Assembly: GCA_012729055.1 (NCBI GenBank)
Contig: JAAYDW010000037.1
Span: 119,028-183,027, forward strand
Source: Deltaproteobacteria bacterium
Lineage (GTDB): Bacteria > Desulfobacterota > Syntrophia > Syntrophales > Smithellaceae
Length of the DNA: 64,000 bases
Reading direction: 5' to 3'
Part shown: positions 39,270 through 52,156 of the stretch, piece by piece
Position numbering within the stretch: position 1 is the stretch's first letter
Layout: every line of letters begins with the position of its first letter
Made by a program: the position numbers and the translations under genes
The notes under the pieces: model-generated
What the model was told of the DNA's origin: nothing
The model's database searches: none
What the model saw: only the letters and a program-made list of their open reading frames with translations

Positions 39270-40568
39270 ATGATTTACAACGAAGAGTTTGAAACCCTGC
39301 CGCGCGAAGCCCTGAAGGCCCTGCAAAGCAAGCGGCTCGGACAGGTTCTGCAGCGCGTCTACCACACGGTCGGGTACTACAAAAAGGCCCTCGACGCCGC
39401 TGGTGTTACACCGGACGCGGTTTCGGCGCCGGACGACTTGAAAAAACTGCCGTTCATGACCCGCCAGGATCTGCAAAACAACTACCCTTTTGGCCTGTTT
39501 GCCGTCCCGATGAGCAACATCGTTCGTCTGCACGCCGCATCCGGCACCCCGGGACGTTCGCTGGTTTTCAGCTATACGCGGCGCGACCTGGACACCTGGA
39601 CGGAACTGGCCGCGCGATCGCTGGTCGCGGCCGGCCTGACGAAAAATGATATCGTCCACAACGCCTTCAGTTACGGACTGCTGCCCGGCGGTCTGGGCCT
39701 GCACTACGGCATCGAAAAAATCGGCGCGAGCGTCATTCCCATGTCCGACGGCAATACCAAACGGCAGATTCTTCTGCTGCAGGATTTCGGTCCGACGGTG
39801 CTGTGCGCCACACCGTCCTACGCGCTGCATCTGGCCCAGGAAGGCAAGGCGCTCGGCGTGGACATGAGATCCCTGCAGTTGCGCGTGGGAATTTTCGGGG
39901 GAGAGCTCTGGAGCGACGCAACCCGGGATGCTCTCGAAGACGCCTTCGGCATCAAGGCGCTCAATATCTTCGGCCTCTCGGAAATGATGGGACCCGGCAT
40001 GGCCACAGAATGCCTGGACGGCCGCCGCGGCATGCACGTTTTTGAAGACCATTTCATCGTTGAAACCATCGATCCGGCGACAGGCTTGGTTCTGCCCGAA
40101 GGCGAGGAAGGGGAACTGGTTTTCACCAGCCTATCCAAGGAAGCCTTCCCGCTGGTCCGCTACCGCTCCGGCAACATCTCGCGTCTGATTCCCGAACCCT
40201 GCCGCTGCGGCCGCACCCACATCCGGATGGAGCGCGTCTTGAAGCGCAGCGACGACATGCTGACCGTCCGGGGCATCAACATCTTCCCGGCGCAGGTGGA
40301 AGCCATTTTGCGGGACATCGAAGGCGTCGAACCGGACTTTCAGCTGATCATCGACAAGGTTGGGGCGCTGGACGCGGTCGAGCTGCTCGTGGAAGTCGGC
40401 GAGAATTTTTTCGGCGAAGCGGGGGGTGTCAAGGAACTGCAGACGATCGAAAAAAGGATCGTCAAGGATATGAAAGATTATTTAAGCATCTCGCCCCGCG
40501 TCAAGCTGGTCGCTCCGCAGACACTGAAGAGCAAAGGCCGGAAGGTCATCGACAAACGAATTGTTTAA
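39270..40568 (+). CDS. Phenylacetate-CoA ligase family protein
   Basis: 433 aa; [62 protein letters not shown]. Confidence 0.93.
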   Translation: MIYNEEFETLPREALKALQSKRLGQVLQRVYHTVGYYKKALDAAGVTPDAVSAPDDLKKLPFMTRQDLQNNYPFGLFAVPMSNIVRLHAASGTPGRSLVFSYTRRDLDTWTELAARSLVAAGLTKNDIVHNAFSYGLLPGGLGLHYGIEKIGASVIPMSDGNTKRQILLLQDFGPTVLCATPSYALHLAQEGKALGVDMRSLQLRVGIFGGELWSDATRDALEDAFGIKALNIFGLSEMMGPGMATECLDGRRGMHVFEDHFIVETIDPATGLVLPEGEEGELVFTSLSKEAFPLVRYRSGNISRLIPEPCRCGRTHIRMERVLKRSDDMLTVRGINIFPAQVEAILRDIEGVEPDFQLIIDKVGALDAVELLVEVGENFFGEAGGVKELQTIEKRIVKDMKDYLSISPRVKLVAPQTLKSKGRKVIDKRIV

Positions 40569-40617
40569 TCCCCGTACCCGCCGGCGGCGGCAGGGAACGA
40601 ACTTATGTGGAGGAATT

Positions 40618-41049
40618 ATGAAAGTCGAACAAATCTCTGTCTTTCTTGAGAACAAACCGGGCACTCTTGAGCATGCCACTCGCGTACTGAAGGAAAACAA
40701 CATCAACATCCGTACCCTATCGCTGGCGGAAACGGCGGACTTCGGCATCCTGCGCCTGATCGTCAACGATGTGGAAAAAACGAACACCGTGCTCAAGGAG
40801 GCGGGCTTCCGGGTCAGTAAAACCATCGTTGTGGCAGTGGAGGTTCCCGATCAGCCGGGCGGTCTGCACGGCATCATGGACGTTTTAAACACAGAAGCCA
40901 TCAATGTAGAGTACTTGTATGCCTTCGTGGAAAAAAGCGGACAGAATGCCGTAATTATTTTCCGCTTTGACGATCCCGAAAAAGCCATCGCGGTGCTCTT
41001 GAAACACAAATTTACGGTAGTGCCGGGGGCTAAACTTTACGAATTTTGA
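40618..41049 (+). CDS. ACT-domain protein (tandem ACT)
   Basis: [51 protein letters not shown]; downstream of the paaK-like gene. Confidence 0.92.
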   Translation: MKVEQISVFLENKPGTLEHATRVLKENNINIRTLSLAETADFGILRLIVNDVEKTNTVLKEAGFRVSKTIVVAVEVPDQPGGLHGIMDVLNTEAINVEYLYAFVEKSGQNAVIIFRFDDPEKAIAVLLKHKFTVVPGAKLYEF

Positions 41050-41155
41050 CGGCCCATCCGTTGCTTTCGGGTCCGGTCGTCGTCTGATGCCGGCCCGCTG
41101 CAATCATTTCCGCCTTTCCCGCCGGCGGATATCCCTCTGTCCGGTTTCATGGATA

Positions 41156-41193
41156 GAAAAAGGCAGAGGCTCTGCGCCGCCTCTGCCTTTTTC
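41156..41193. terminator. Bidirectional Rho-independent terminator
   Basis: GAAAAAGGCAGAGGctctgcgccgCCTCTGCCTTTTTC between convergent genes. Confidence 0.85.
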
Positions 41194-41211
41194 CTTTGCC
41201 TTTGCTCCGTC

Positions 41212-41520
41212 TTATGCCGGGGGCTTCCCGCACTCCTTGCACTTGCCGTCCGGACCGATGACGCCGATGCACGCTCCGTCGCTGCATAAAATGCGTTTGT
41301 CCCAGTCTTCATCCTCTGCCTCCGGCACAGCGGCAACCGCTTCTTCCTCAGCAGCAGGCTGTTGTGTGGGCTGGCCGTGGCCTTCGGGAAGGACGCCTTC
41401 ATAAGGCTTCCCGCACTCCTTGCACTTGCCGTCCGGACCGATGACGCCGATGCACGCTCCGTCGCTGCATAAAATGCGTTTGTCCCAGTCTTCCTGTTCA
41501 TCAAAGATGATTTCCGTCAT
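41212..41520 (-). CDS. Cys-rich mini-protein made of two identical zinc-ribbon-like modules
   Basis: DWDKRILCSDGACIGVIGPDGKCKECGKP occurs twice (C-x4-C-x11-C-x2-C) joined by an acidic Ala/Glu linker. Confidence 0.8.
   Translation of the reverse strand: MTEIIFDEQEDWDKRILCSDGACIGVIGPDGKCKECGKPYEGVLPEGHGQPTQQPAAEEEAVAAVPEAEDEDWDKRILCSDGACIGVIGPDGKCKECGKPPA
41222..41493. repeat. Exact 89-nt direct repeat (41222-41310 and 41405-41493), period 183 bp
   Basis: ggcttcccgcactccttgcacttgccgtccggaccgatgacgccgatgcacgctccgtcgctgcataaaatgcgtttgtcccagtcttc occurs twice with no mismatch. Confidence 0.95.
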
Positions 41521-41606
41521 GTGTTTCTCCGCTTTTTTTATTGATGAGAATTCTTATGATGTCTGGCCAAAAAAGTCAATTCGAACCGAAACAACCCGGC
41601 GGGATT

Positions 41607-43049
41607 TTATCCCTTGATGCAGGCAATGGATTTGAGTCTTGCCACCTTTTTCGCGATGCCCGCCTCGTGAACCACGTCTACGACGTCGTTAAGGTTTTTG
41701 TACGCCTCGGGCATTTCCTCGCAAAGCGTGCCCTTGTTCGCGGCCATGACCACGACGCCCCGGTCCGCCAGTTCGCGGCTGATGGAGCGCCCCCGGCTGG
41801 ATTTGATCGCCTGCGACCGGCTCATCAAGCGGCCCGCGCCGTGGCAGGCGCTGCCGAACGTTTCGTTCATGGCCTTTTCCTGACCGACAAGCACATAGGA
41901 ACCGGCGCCCATATCGCCGGGAATCAGCACCGGCTGGCCGACGCTCCGGTAAAGGACCGGAACCGCCTCATGGCCCGCCGGATAAGCCCGCGTCGCTCCC
42001 TTGCGGTGTACACAGAGTTTCTTTTCCACTCCCGCGACGTGAAAGGACTCTATCTTGGCAATGTTGTGGCAGACATCGTACACGAGGCGCATGCCCAGCT
42101 CCCGCGGCGCGATGTGCAGAGCTTTCTCGAAAACCTCACGGGTGAGATGCATCAGGATTTGCCGGTTAGCCCAGGCGTAGTTGGCCCCGCAGGCCATGGC
42201 AGCCAGATAATTTTTCCCCCGCTGTGCGGCGAGGTATGTGCAGGCGAGCTGCCGGTCGGGAAGGACGATGCCTGTTTCCGCCTGGTGCTTGACCATCAGC
42301 GCCAGATAATCGTCGCAGATCTGGTAGCCCAGGCCGCGTGACCCGGTATGGATCATCACCACAATCCGGCCTTTCCGAAGGCCGAAGGCGGCGGCCGCCC
42401 GTTCATCGAAGATCTCCTGCACGACTTCAATTTCGAGAAAGTGGTTTCCGGATCCCAGCGTGCCGAGCTGCTCCCTGCCCCGCTCGAGCGCCCGGGCCGA
42501 CACCTGCTCCGGATCCGCTCCTCCGAGACAGCCACCGTCTTCCGTCGTTTCCAGGTCCTGCGCAGAGCCGAAACCGGCTTGCACCGCCCAGCGCGCTCCT
42601 TCCGCGAGCACTTTTTGCTGATCCTTGCCGGACAGGCGGACATAGCCGGTGGATCCCACGCCCGCCGGAATGCGCCGGTACAGGGCGGCGGTAAGGTCTT
42701 TGATTCGCTCCCGGACGTTGTCGAGCGCGAGGTCCGTCGCCATCAGGCGGCAGCCGCAGTTGATGTCGTAGCCCACACCGCCGGGGGAAATGATGCCCGA
42801 CTCCAGATCGAAGGCCGCCACGCCGCCGATGGGAAAACCGTATCCCCAGTGAATATCCGGCATGGCGAGCGAGAAATTGACGATGCCGGGCAGATGGGCA
42901 ACATTGGCCACCTGCCGGGCGCTTTCGTCTTTGGCCAGCAGACCGGCCGTTTTATCGCTCGCGTAAATGATGCCCGGCACGCGCATGGCGCCGGTCTGCG
43001 GCACCAGCCAGCGGTTGTCGTCCAGTTTTTCCAGTTTGATGTCATACAT
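41607..43049 (-). CDS. rtcB: RtcB-family RNA ligase
   Basis: VANVAHLPGIVNFSLAMPDIHWGYGFPIGGVAAFD; GGVGYDINCGCRLM; LGSGNHFLEI; HGAGRLMSRSQA. Confidence 0.96.
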   Translation of the reverse strand: MYDIKLEKLDDNRWLVPQTGAMRVPGIIYASDKTAGLLAKDESARQVANVAHLPGIVNFSLAMPDIHWGYGFPIGGVAAFDLESGIISPGGVGYDINCGCRLMATDLALDNVRERIKDLTAALYRRIPAGVGSTGYVRLSGKDQQKVLAEGARWAVQAGFGSAQDLETTEDGGCLGGADPEQVSARALERGREQLGTLGSGNHFLEIEVVQEIFDERAAAAFGLRKGRIVVMIHTGSRGLGYQICDDYLALMVKHQAETGIVLPDRQLACTYLAAQRGKNYLAAMACGANYAWANRQILMHLTREVFEKALHIAPRELGMRLVYDVCHNIAKIESFHVAGVEKKLCVHRKGATRAYPAGHEAVPVLYRSVGQPVLIPGDMGAGSYVLVGQEKAMNETFGSACHGAGRLMSRSQAIKSSRGRSISRELADRGVVVMAANKGTLCEEMPEAYKNLNDVVDVVHEAGIAKKVARLKSIACIKG

Positions 43050-43464
43050 CGAAGATCACCCTTGCCTTCCACCGCGTCTTTTCCTTCACCACACTCAAGC
43101 CGTGATAGGTGACGGCCTTGAGCTCCGTTCGGACCGTGTGCTTTTCCGGACGGTAGCGCACCAGCGCCAGCTCGGCTGTCAGTCTCCGGGCGGCAAATCC
43201 GGTCATTACACAGGAAACCGTAATCAATCGCTTCCCGTTAAACAAGTATAGCACCTCCCGCAAAAAATTAACCAGCAGATCGGCCGTATCGGCCCCTTCG
43301 ACGGCAACTTTTTTCCCGTGCCCCTGAAGCGGTTTTATCTCATTTTCTTCGATCATGATGTCTTTCAGCGCTACGATGGCGTTGGTAAATAGTTCCTTTT
43401 TTGTCCGTCCGAAAAATTCAATTCCGATATCGGCGGTATGGTCGAACAGCTCGTATTTTTTCAT
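43042..43464 (-). CDS. Archease
   Basis: MKKYELFDHTADIGIEFFGRTKKELFTNAIVALKDIM; overlaps rtcB. Confidence 0.92.
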   Translation of the reverse strand: MKKYELFDHTADIGIEFFGRTKKELFTNAIVALKDIMIEENEIKPLQGHGKKVAVEGADTADLLVNFLREVLYLFNGKRLITVSCVMTGFAARRLTAELALVRYRPEKHTVRTELKAVTYHGLSVVKEKTRWKARVIFDV

Positions 43465-43587
43465 GATCCAAGTATAGCTGAATGGTAAATAACGAACATG
43501 GGAGGAAAGCCGGCGCTGCTGCCGGAACTGACGCGCGGACGGCGGACGGATGATCGGGGATGTTTTAAGATGTATTTTTTTCTGCAA

Positions 43588-43625
43588 CCCGAGGGGGCGC
43601 TGATTTGCGATCAGCCCCCCTCGGG
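43588..43625. other. Long GC-rich hairpin downstream of gyrA
   Basis: CCCGAGGGGGcGCTGAT-TTGCG-ATCAGCCCCCCTCGGG: 16-bp stem with one bulged C; no T-tract following it in the gyrA direction. Confidence 0.6.
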
Positions 43626-43633
43626 ATCAAGCA

Positions 43634-46150
43634 CTATTCTTCCGCTCCGCTTTCACCGTTTTCTGCAACGGCAGCGTCATCTCCGTTGCCGTTACCGTTG
43701 CCTTCGTCATCTTTCTCATCGGCCTCCGCTGTGGTTCTGGCGACGCCGACGAGTTTTTCATCCGGTTCCAGTTCAATGAGCTTGACGCCCTGCGTCACCC
43801 GGTGGTTGACCGGGACTTCCTGTACCCGCAGTCGGATGACCTTACCGGCGTTGCTGATCAGCATGATGTGTTCTTCACCCTGGACCTGCAGCACGCCTGA
43901 AACGCTGCCGACCTTCGGAACGGTTTTGAGATTGATAGTCCCCTTGCCGCCGCGCGACTGAACGCGGTATTCGTCAATGGGCGTGCATTTTCCGAATCCG
44001 TTTTCTGAAACGGTCAGCATGAACGTATTCTCGGCGGGAATTTCCACGCCGATCACGTCGTCGCCGTCGTCCAGATTGATGCCGCGCACACCGCGCGCCG
44101 TGCGTCCCATATCGCGCACTTCATCCTCGCGGAAGCGAATCGCCATGCCGAGCCGCGTCGCGAGGAAAATATCCTGATCGCCGTTGGTCAACTGGACATC
44201 TACCAGTTCGTCGTCGTCATCGATGGAAATCGCGATGATGCCGCCGGCCCGCGGATTGGAATACGCCGTGAGGTCGGTTTTTTTGATCGTGCCCTTTCTC
44301 GTGACCATCACGACAAATTTATCCGAAACAAATTCCCGCACGGGCAGCGTGGCGCTGACCTTTTCGCCCGGCGCCAGATTGACCAGGTTGACGATCGCTT
44401 TCCCCTTGGCGGCGCGTCCCGCCTGCGGAATCTGATAGACCTTGAGCCAGTAGACCTTGCCCAAATTAGTAAAGACCAGCAGATAATTGTGCGTGGAGGC
44501 GATGAAGATTTTTTCGACAAAATCCTCTTCCTTGGTGCCCATGCCGACCTTGCCGCGCCCGCCGCGGTGCTGGCTCTTGTATAGGCTCACCGCGTTGCGC
44601 TTGATGTAACCGGTATGGGAGATCGTCACGACCATGTCTTCTTCCACGATCATGTCTTCGATGTTGATGTCCTCGGTGCTGGCGACGATTTCCGTGCGGC
44701 GTTCGTCTCCGTACTTTTCCCTTATTTCAGTAAGCTCGTCGATGATGACCTGCAGTACCTTTTGCGGATCGGCCAGAATGCCGGCGAGTTTGGCGATGAG
44801 CGCCGTTACTTCCGCATATTCCGCGTCGATTTTTTCGCGCTCCAGGCCGGTGAGACGCTGTAGTCTCATTTCGAGAATGGCCTTGGCCTGGATTTCGGAA
44901 AGCTTGAACTTGAAGCACAAGAACTCGCTGGCTTCCGCCGGGTTCTTCGCCGATTTGATGACCTGAATGACTTCATCAATATTATTGAGAGCGATGATAT
45001 AGCCTTCCAAAATATGCGCCCGCTCCTTGGCGCGCGCCAGATCAAACTGCGTGCGGCGGACGACAACCTCCTGACGGAACGCAATGAATCTCTCCAGAAC
45101 TTCCTTGAGGTTGAACACCACCGGCCGGCTGTCGGAAATCGCCAGCATGATGATGCCGAACGACACCTCCATTTGCGTGAATTTGTAAAGCTGGTTGAGA
45201 ATGACTGCGGAATTTTCGTCCCGCTTCAGATCGACCACCACCCGGATGCCTTCGCGATCCGATTCATCGCGCAAATCGGCAATGCCGGTAATTTTCTTGT
45301 CGCGTACCAGGTCGGCGATCTTCTCGATCAGTGCCGCCTTGTTCACCTGGTAAGGCAGTTCGGTGATGACGATGGTTTCTTTTTCGTTGCGGGCGTTCTT
45401 CTCAATGAGCGCGCGCGCCCGGACGCGGATGATGCCGCGGCCGGTTTTGTAGGCGGACAGAATTCCCTCGCGGCCGTTGATGAAGCCGGCTGTCGGAAAG
45501 TCCGGGCCGGGAATGTATTTCATCAGCTCTTCGACAATCAGCTTGGGGTTCCGGATGAGCGCGATTGTTCCGTTGATAATTTCCGTCAGGTTGTGCGGCG
45601 GAATGTTGGTTGCCATGCCAACCGCGATGCCCGAGGATCCGTTGAGCAGCAGCAGGGGTACGCGCGTGGCCAGAATGGACGGCTCCTGGAGGGATTCATC
45701 GTAGTTGGGAACGAAATCGACCGTATCCTTTTCCAGGTCGGCCAGGACGTCTTCCGAAATGCGGGCCAGGCGGACTTCCGTATAACGCATGGCGGCGGGA
45801 GGATCGTCGTCGATCGAGCCGAAGTTGCCCTGGCCGTCCACCATCGTGTAGCGCATGGAAAAATCCTGCGCCATGCGCACCAGTGTATCGTAAATAGCCG
45901 CATCCCCGTGCGGATGGTAACGGCCCATGATGTCGCCGACGATGCGGGCGGACTTGCGGTAGGGTTTGTTGTAGCGGTTGCCTCCTTCGTACATGGCATA
46001 CAGAATCCGGCGGTGCACCGGTTTCAGGCCGTCGCGCACATCGGGAATCGCGCGCCCGATGATCACGCTCATGGCGTAGTCCATGTAGGACTTCTTCATT
46101 TCGTCTTCTATATTCACCAGCGTATACTTATGGTGGATATCTCTTTCCAT
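43634..46150 (-). CDS. gyrA: DNA gyrase subunit A
   Basis: [53 protein letters not shown]; full length. Confidence 0.98.
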   Translation of the reverse strand: MERDIHHKYTLVNIEDEMKKSYMDYAMSVIIGRAIPDVRDGLKPVHRRILYAMYEGGNRYNKPYRKSARIVGDIMGRYHPHGDAAIYDTLVRMAQDFSMRYTMVDGQGNFGSIDDDPPAAMRYTEVRLARISEDVLADLEKDTVDFVPNYDESLQEPSILATRVPLLLLNGSSGIAVGMATNIPPHNLTEIINGTIALIRNPKLIVEELMKYIPGPDFPTAGFINGREGILSAYKTGRGIIRVRARALIEKNARNEKETIVITELPYQVNKAALIEKIADLVRDKKITGIADLRDESDREGIRVVVDLKRDENSAVILNQLYKFTQMEVSFGIIMLAISDSRPVVFNLKEVLERFIAFRQEVVVRRTQFDLARAKERAHILEGYIIALNNIDEVIQVIKSAKNPAEASEFLCFKFKLSEIQAKAILEMRLQRLTGLEREKIDAEYAEVTALIAKLAGILADPQKVLQVIIDELTEIREKYGDERRTEIVASTEDINIEDMIVEEDMVVTISHTGYIKRNAVSLYKSQHRGGRGKVGMGTKEEDFVEKIFIASTHNYLLVFTNLGKVYWLKVYQIPQAGRAAKGKAIVNLVNLAPGEKVSATLPVREFVSDKFVVMVTRKGTIKKTDLTAYSNPRAGGIIAISIDDDDELVDVQLTNGDQDIFLATRLGMAIRFREDEVRDMGRTARGVRGINLDDGDDVIGVEIPAENTFMLTVSENGFGKCTPIDEYRVQSRGGKGTINLKTVPKVGSVSGVLQVQGEEHIMLISNAGKVIRLRVQEVPVNHRVTQGVKLIELEPDEKLVGVARTTAEADEKDDEGNGNGNGDDAAVAENGESGAEE

Positions 46151-46169
46151 TTTTTACTTCCTCTCTTGA

Positions 46170-48617
<2,448 letters not shown>

Positions 48618-48623
48618 TCAAAT

Positions 48624-49736
48624 TTATATTTTCAGCGGCATGACGATACACAGGTAATTATCGCCATCCGCCGGTTTAATGAGGGTCGGCTTCAAGCCTA
48701 CTCCCACTTCCATGATGATGCTGTCCGGAGAAATGACGGATACGGCATCAATGACATAATTCACATTGAATCCGACGTCCATGTCTTCTCCCGTGTAACT
48801 GATATCGATTTCTTCCGTGGCTTCACCGACATCCAGGTTCGTGGAATTGAGCGTCATCTTCCCGGCGGTAAAAGAAATAATCACGCCGCTGTAGCGCTCC
48901 GATGAAACGACATTCATTCTCCGTAATGCATGGAGAAAGGTTTCCTTGTCCAAAACGACGGCTACACCCTTTTCCGTGGGAATCACGCGCTTGTAATCCG
49001 GATAATCCGCGTCCACCAAATTGACTTTAAGAATGGTATTTTCCGTTTTCACCACAAACATGTTCTTGTGAATGCCCACGCTGACATTCTCATGAACGTC
49101 CGTTATTTTCTTGACCTCCATCAACCCTTTGCGGGGAATGATCACGCCTTTGATAAGTTCGGGACAGGGTTCCGGCGTCTGAACTTTTGCCACCGCCAGA
49201 CGATGTCCATCTGTCGCCACCATTCTCCAGATATGGTTTGTTCCATCGGATGCCGTCTCCAAAAGAACGCCGTTGAGATTTTTCCTACTCTCATCGAACG
49301 CCATGGCAAATGACGTTTTATTAATCAGTTCCTTAACGGCGGATCCGGGAATATTGAAAAACGGAACATTCTGGCTGTCGCCGACGCTTGGAAAATCGTC
49401 CGCCGGCAATCCCGGTATCTTGTAAACGGCGCGCTGGCAAGTCACCTTGACGATGTTATTGGCGCTTTTGATGAAATGCACGATGTCGCCCTGGATTTCC
49501 CGAACCATTTCATAAAGCTTCTTGGCGGACAAAGTGATTTCCCCTTTTTCGGCAATATCCGCTTCGTAATCGGAAATAAGACTGATTTCCCGGTCGGTGG
49601 CGATGATTTTCAACTTATTATGCTCTGCTTTTAGAAGTACATTATTCAAAATGGGTGTCGTTGTCTTTTTTTCAACAATACCTAGAGTCTTTTGAATACC
49701 GTCCAAGAAGGTATTTCTGCTGATTTTAAATTCCAT
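48624..49736 (-). CDS. dnaN: DNA polymerase III beta subunit
   Basis: MEFKISRNTFLDGIQKTLGIVEKKTTTPILNNVLLKA; C-terminal LKPTLIKPADGDNYLCIVMPLKI. Confidence 0.97.
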   Translation of the reverse strand: MEFKISRNTFLDGIQKTLGIVEKKTTTPILNNVLLKAEHNKLKIIATDREISLISDYEADIAEKGEITLSAKKLYEMVREIQGDIVHFIKSANNIVKVTCQRAVYKIPGLPADDFPSVGDSQNVPFFNIPGSAVKELINKTSFAMAFDESRKNLNGVLLETASDGTNHIWRMVATDGHRLAVAKVQTPEPCPELIKGVIIPRKGLMEVKKITDVHENVSVGIHKNMFVVKTENTILKVNLVDADYPDYKRVIPTEKGVAVVLDKETFLHALRRMNVVSSERYSGVIISFTAGKMTLNSTNLDVGEATEEIDISYTGEDMDVGFNVNYVIDAVSVISPDSIIMEVGVGLKPTLIKPADGDNYLCIVMPLKI

Positions 49737-49910
49737 CCTTTCCTCCTATGGTATTAGTTCTTTAGTTTCTTAACTTAAATATACAAAAACAGTATTAGTA
49801 ATATGGCCTGTGGATATGTGGATTTAAAAATTTTCACTAATGATTTCTGTAATATTTTTTTAAATCCCTGTTGATGGTTTGTGCAAATCCCTTCTACGTT
49901 TTGTGGATAA
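49737..49910. promoter_or_regulatory. Candidate oriC (AT-rich dnaA-dnaN intergenic region with DnaA boxes)
   Basis: TGTGGATAA at 49902-49910 (perfect box, in the dnaA 3' end); TGTGGATAT at 49809 and TGTGGATTT at 49817 (one mismatch each); AT-rich flanks. Confidence 0.65.
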
Positions 49911-51240
49911 CACTATCTTCAATTTCCTGGACCATCTTTTTAAAGTTCGTGTCCGAATCCATAGCATTCAGGATTTTATTATTGGCGTATATCACCGTGG
50001 AATGATCCCGGCCGCCAATTTTTTGACCTATATCCGGATAAGAGAAATTTGTCAGTTTTCTGGCGAGGTACATGGAAATCTGCCGGGCCAGCACCAAGTT
50101 TTTGTTTTTATTGTGGGCTTTAATGTCCGCGATTTTGACATTCATTTTACCGGCAACGGTTTTTATGATTTCCTCCACACTGACATCCTCTTTATTATTG
50201 TGCTTTACAAGCTGCTTCAAAACCTCCTTTACCAGATCCAAATCGATTTTCCGGTTGGTCAGCGACGAATAAGCGGCAATCCGCACCAGAAATCCCTCCA
50301 GTTCCCGGATATTGGACTCAACGTGCGAGGCGATATACTGTGCGGTGGAGGAAGACAGTTCAATTTTGTTTTCCTGCATTTTCTTTTCAATAATAGCGAT
50401 CTTTGTTTCTATTTCCGGCGGCTGGATGTCGGCGATCAGCCCCCATTCAAAGCGCGAGCGCAGCCTTCCCTCCAGATTTGGAATATCCTTTGGAAATTTG
50501 TCGGATGTGACCACAATCTGCTTGCCGGAATCATGCAGCGTGTTGAACGTATGAAAAAATTCTTCCTGGGTTCTGTCCTTGCCGGCCAGAAACTGAATGT
50601 CATCAATCAGCAATGAACCGATATTCCTGTATTTTTCCCGAAATTTCGGCATTCGGTCGTAGCGGATGGAATTAATCATTTCATTCATGAAAGCTTCTGC
50701 GGAAACGTACATAACATTTATATCCGGATGACTGGCGATGGTCATCAGACCGATCGCGTTTAGCAGGTGGGTTTTGCCCAGACCGGATCCCCCATAGATA
50801 AATAGGGGATTATAATTTTTTGCCGGCTGCTTGGCAACGGCGATGGAAGCGGCATGGGCAAACTGGTTGGATTGTCCGACGACAAAGCGGTCAAACGTAT
50901 AATTACTATTTAGCAAAGATATACTTTTGCTCCTGGCGGCAGTCGGCGCTCCCGCATTCGCTTCAAAAGGCAGTTGAGCCGGTTCAGGCTTTTTTTCCTT
51001 TTCCTTACTTAACACGAAATCAATATCGACGCTGATGCCGACGACACTGTGCAGCGTGTTCTTGATCATGGGCAGATAATTATCCATGAGCCAGTCCTTG
51101 AAAAATTTATTCGGAACGCCCAGTTGAACGCACTTATCCTCCATGGCGATGATTTTAATCGGTTTTATCCAGGTGTCAAAATTTTGCTTTGACACTTTTT
51201 CCTGAATGATTTTAGTGGCTTTATCCCACACAGCTTCCAT
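49894..51240 (-). CDS. dnaA: Chromosomal replication initiator protein DnaA
   Basis: NPLFIYGGSGLGKTHLLNAIG; LLIDDIQFLAGKDRTQEEFFHTFN; GGRDHSTVIYANNKI. Confidence 0.98.
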   Translation of the reverse strand: MEAVWDKATKIIQEKVSKQNFDTWIKPIKIIAMEDKCVQLGVPNKFFKDWLMDNYLPMIKNTLHSVVGISVDIDFVLSKEKEKKPEPAQLPFEANAGAPTAARSKSISLLNSNYTFDRFVVGQSNQFAHAASIAVAKQPAKNYNPLFIYGGSGLGKTHLLNAIGLMTIASHPDINVMYVSAEAFMNEMINSIRYDRMPKFREKYRNIGSLLIDDIQFLAGKDRTQEEFFHTFNTLHDSGKQIVVTSDKFPKDIPNLEGRLRSRFEWGLIADIQPPEIETKIAIIEKKMQENKIELSSSTAQYIASHVESNIRELEGFLVRIAAYSSLTNRKIDLDLVKEVLKQLVKHNNKEDVSVEEIIKTVAGKMNVKIADIKAHNKNKNLVLARQISMYLARKLTNFSYPDIGQKIGGRDHSTVIYANNKILNAMDSDTNFKKMVQEIEDSVIHKT

Positions 51241-51251
51241 AAAACAACCCT

Positions 51252-51287
51252 TTATTCACAGCCCTATCAACACCTGTTGATAGGGCT
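51252..51287. promoter_or_regulatory. dnaA upstream palindrome and DnaA-box-like site
   Basis: TTATTCACA (51252-51260, TTATNCACA) next to AGCCCTATCAACA-cc-TGTTGATAGGGCT (51260-51287, 13-bp arms). Confidence 0.55.
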
Positions 51288-51298
51288 TAAAATGTTTC

Positions 51299-52156
51299 TT
51301 ACAGTTCATCAAGAAGGTAACGCGCCAGACGGTTGAGTTCATCCATGGACGAATAGCGAATTTCAATTGCGCCCTTCCTGGACGAACCCCTGAGATTGAC
51401 CCGGGCCATGCATTTGGCGGAAAGCTGCTTTTCCAGGTCCGCCATAAAACGGTCCCGCGCGGCAACTTTTTTTTCTCCGGGTTTTTGCTTTAGTTTACCG
51501 ATGAGCTTTTCGGTTTCCCGGACATTCAATTCCTTTTTCAGGAGAAGATCCAGCACAACGATCTGCTCCTCCTGTGTGGGCAGCGCCAGCAGGCAACGCG
51601 CGTGACCCGGCGTAATTTTCTGTTCCAGCAGGGCATTTTTCACCCGGGGCGGCAGTTTTAAAAGCCGGATCGTGTTCGTGATCGTGGAACGGTCTTTACC
51701 GACCTGCAGGGATATTTCTTCCTGAGACAGGCGAAATTTTTCCATCAACGTTACATACGCTTCCGCCTCTTCCAGCGGATTCAGCTCCTCGCGCAGCAGA
51801 TTTTCAATCAGCGATATTTCCGCCGCTTCCATATCCGTGGCGTTGCGGACAACGATCGGCACCTCGTGGAGACCCGCCGCCTGCGCCGCGCGCCAGCGTC
51901 GTTCCCCGGCGATGATTTCATAGCCGCCGTCTACTTTCCGGACGATGATCGGCTGAATAATGCCTTTCTGCTTGATCGAGGCAATGAGCTTTTTCTGATC
52001 TTCATCATCAAAGCGTTTACGGGGTTGATACGGGTTCGGGTGCAGCTCCTCAAGGCCGCAGGTATTGACGGAGGTTTTCTTTCCCGCTTCATTGTCCAGC
52101 AGGTCTGAAAATATCGCGCCCAGTCCCTTGCCCAGTGCATCTTTTTTTTGCGCCAT
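51299..52156 (-). CDS. parB: Chromosome partitioning protein ParB
   Basis: LGKGLGAIFSDL; NPYQPRKRFDDEDQKKLIASIKQKGIIQPIIVRKVDGGYEIIAGERRWRAAQAAGL. Confidence 0.97.
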   Translation of the reverse strand: MAQKKDALGKGLGAIFSDLLDNEAGKKTSVNTCGLEELHPNPYQPRKRFDDEDQKKLIASIKQKGIIQPIIVRKVDGGYEIIAGERRWRAAQAAGLHEVPIVVRNATDMEAAEISLIENLLREELNPLEEAEAYVTLMEKFRLSQEEISLQVGKDRSTITNTIRLLKLPPRVKNALLEQKITPGHARCLLALPTQEEQIVVLDLLLKKELNVRETEKLIGKLKQKPGEKKVAARDRFMADLEKQLSAKCMARVNLRGSSRKGAIEIRYSSMDELNRLARYLLDEL

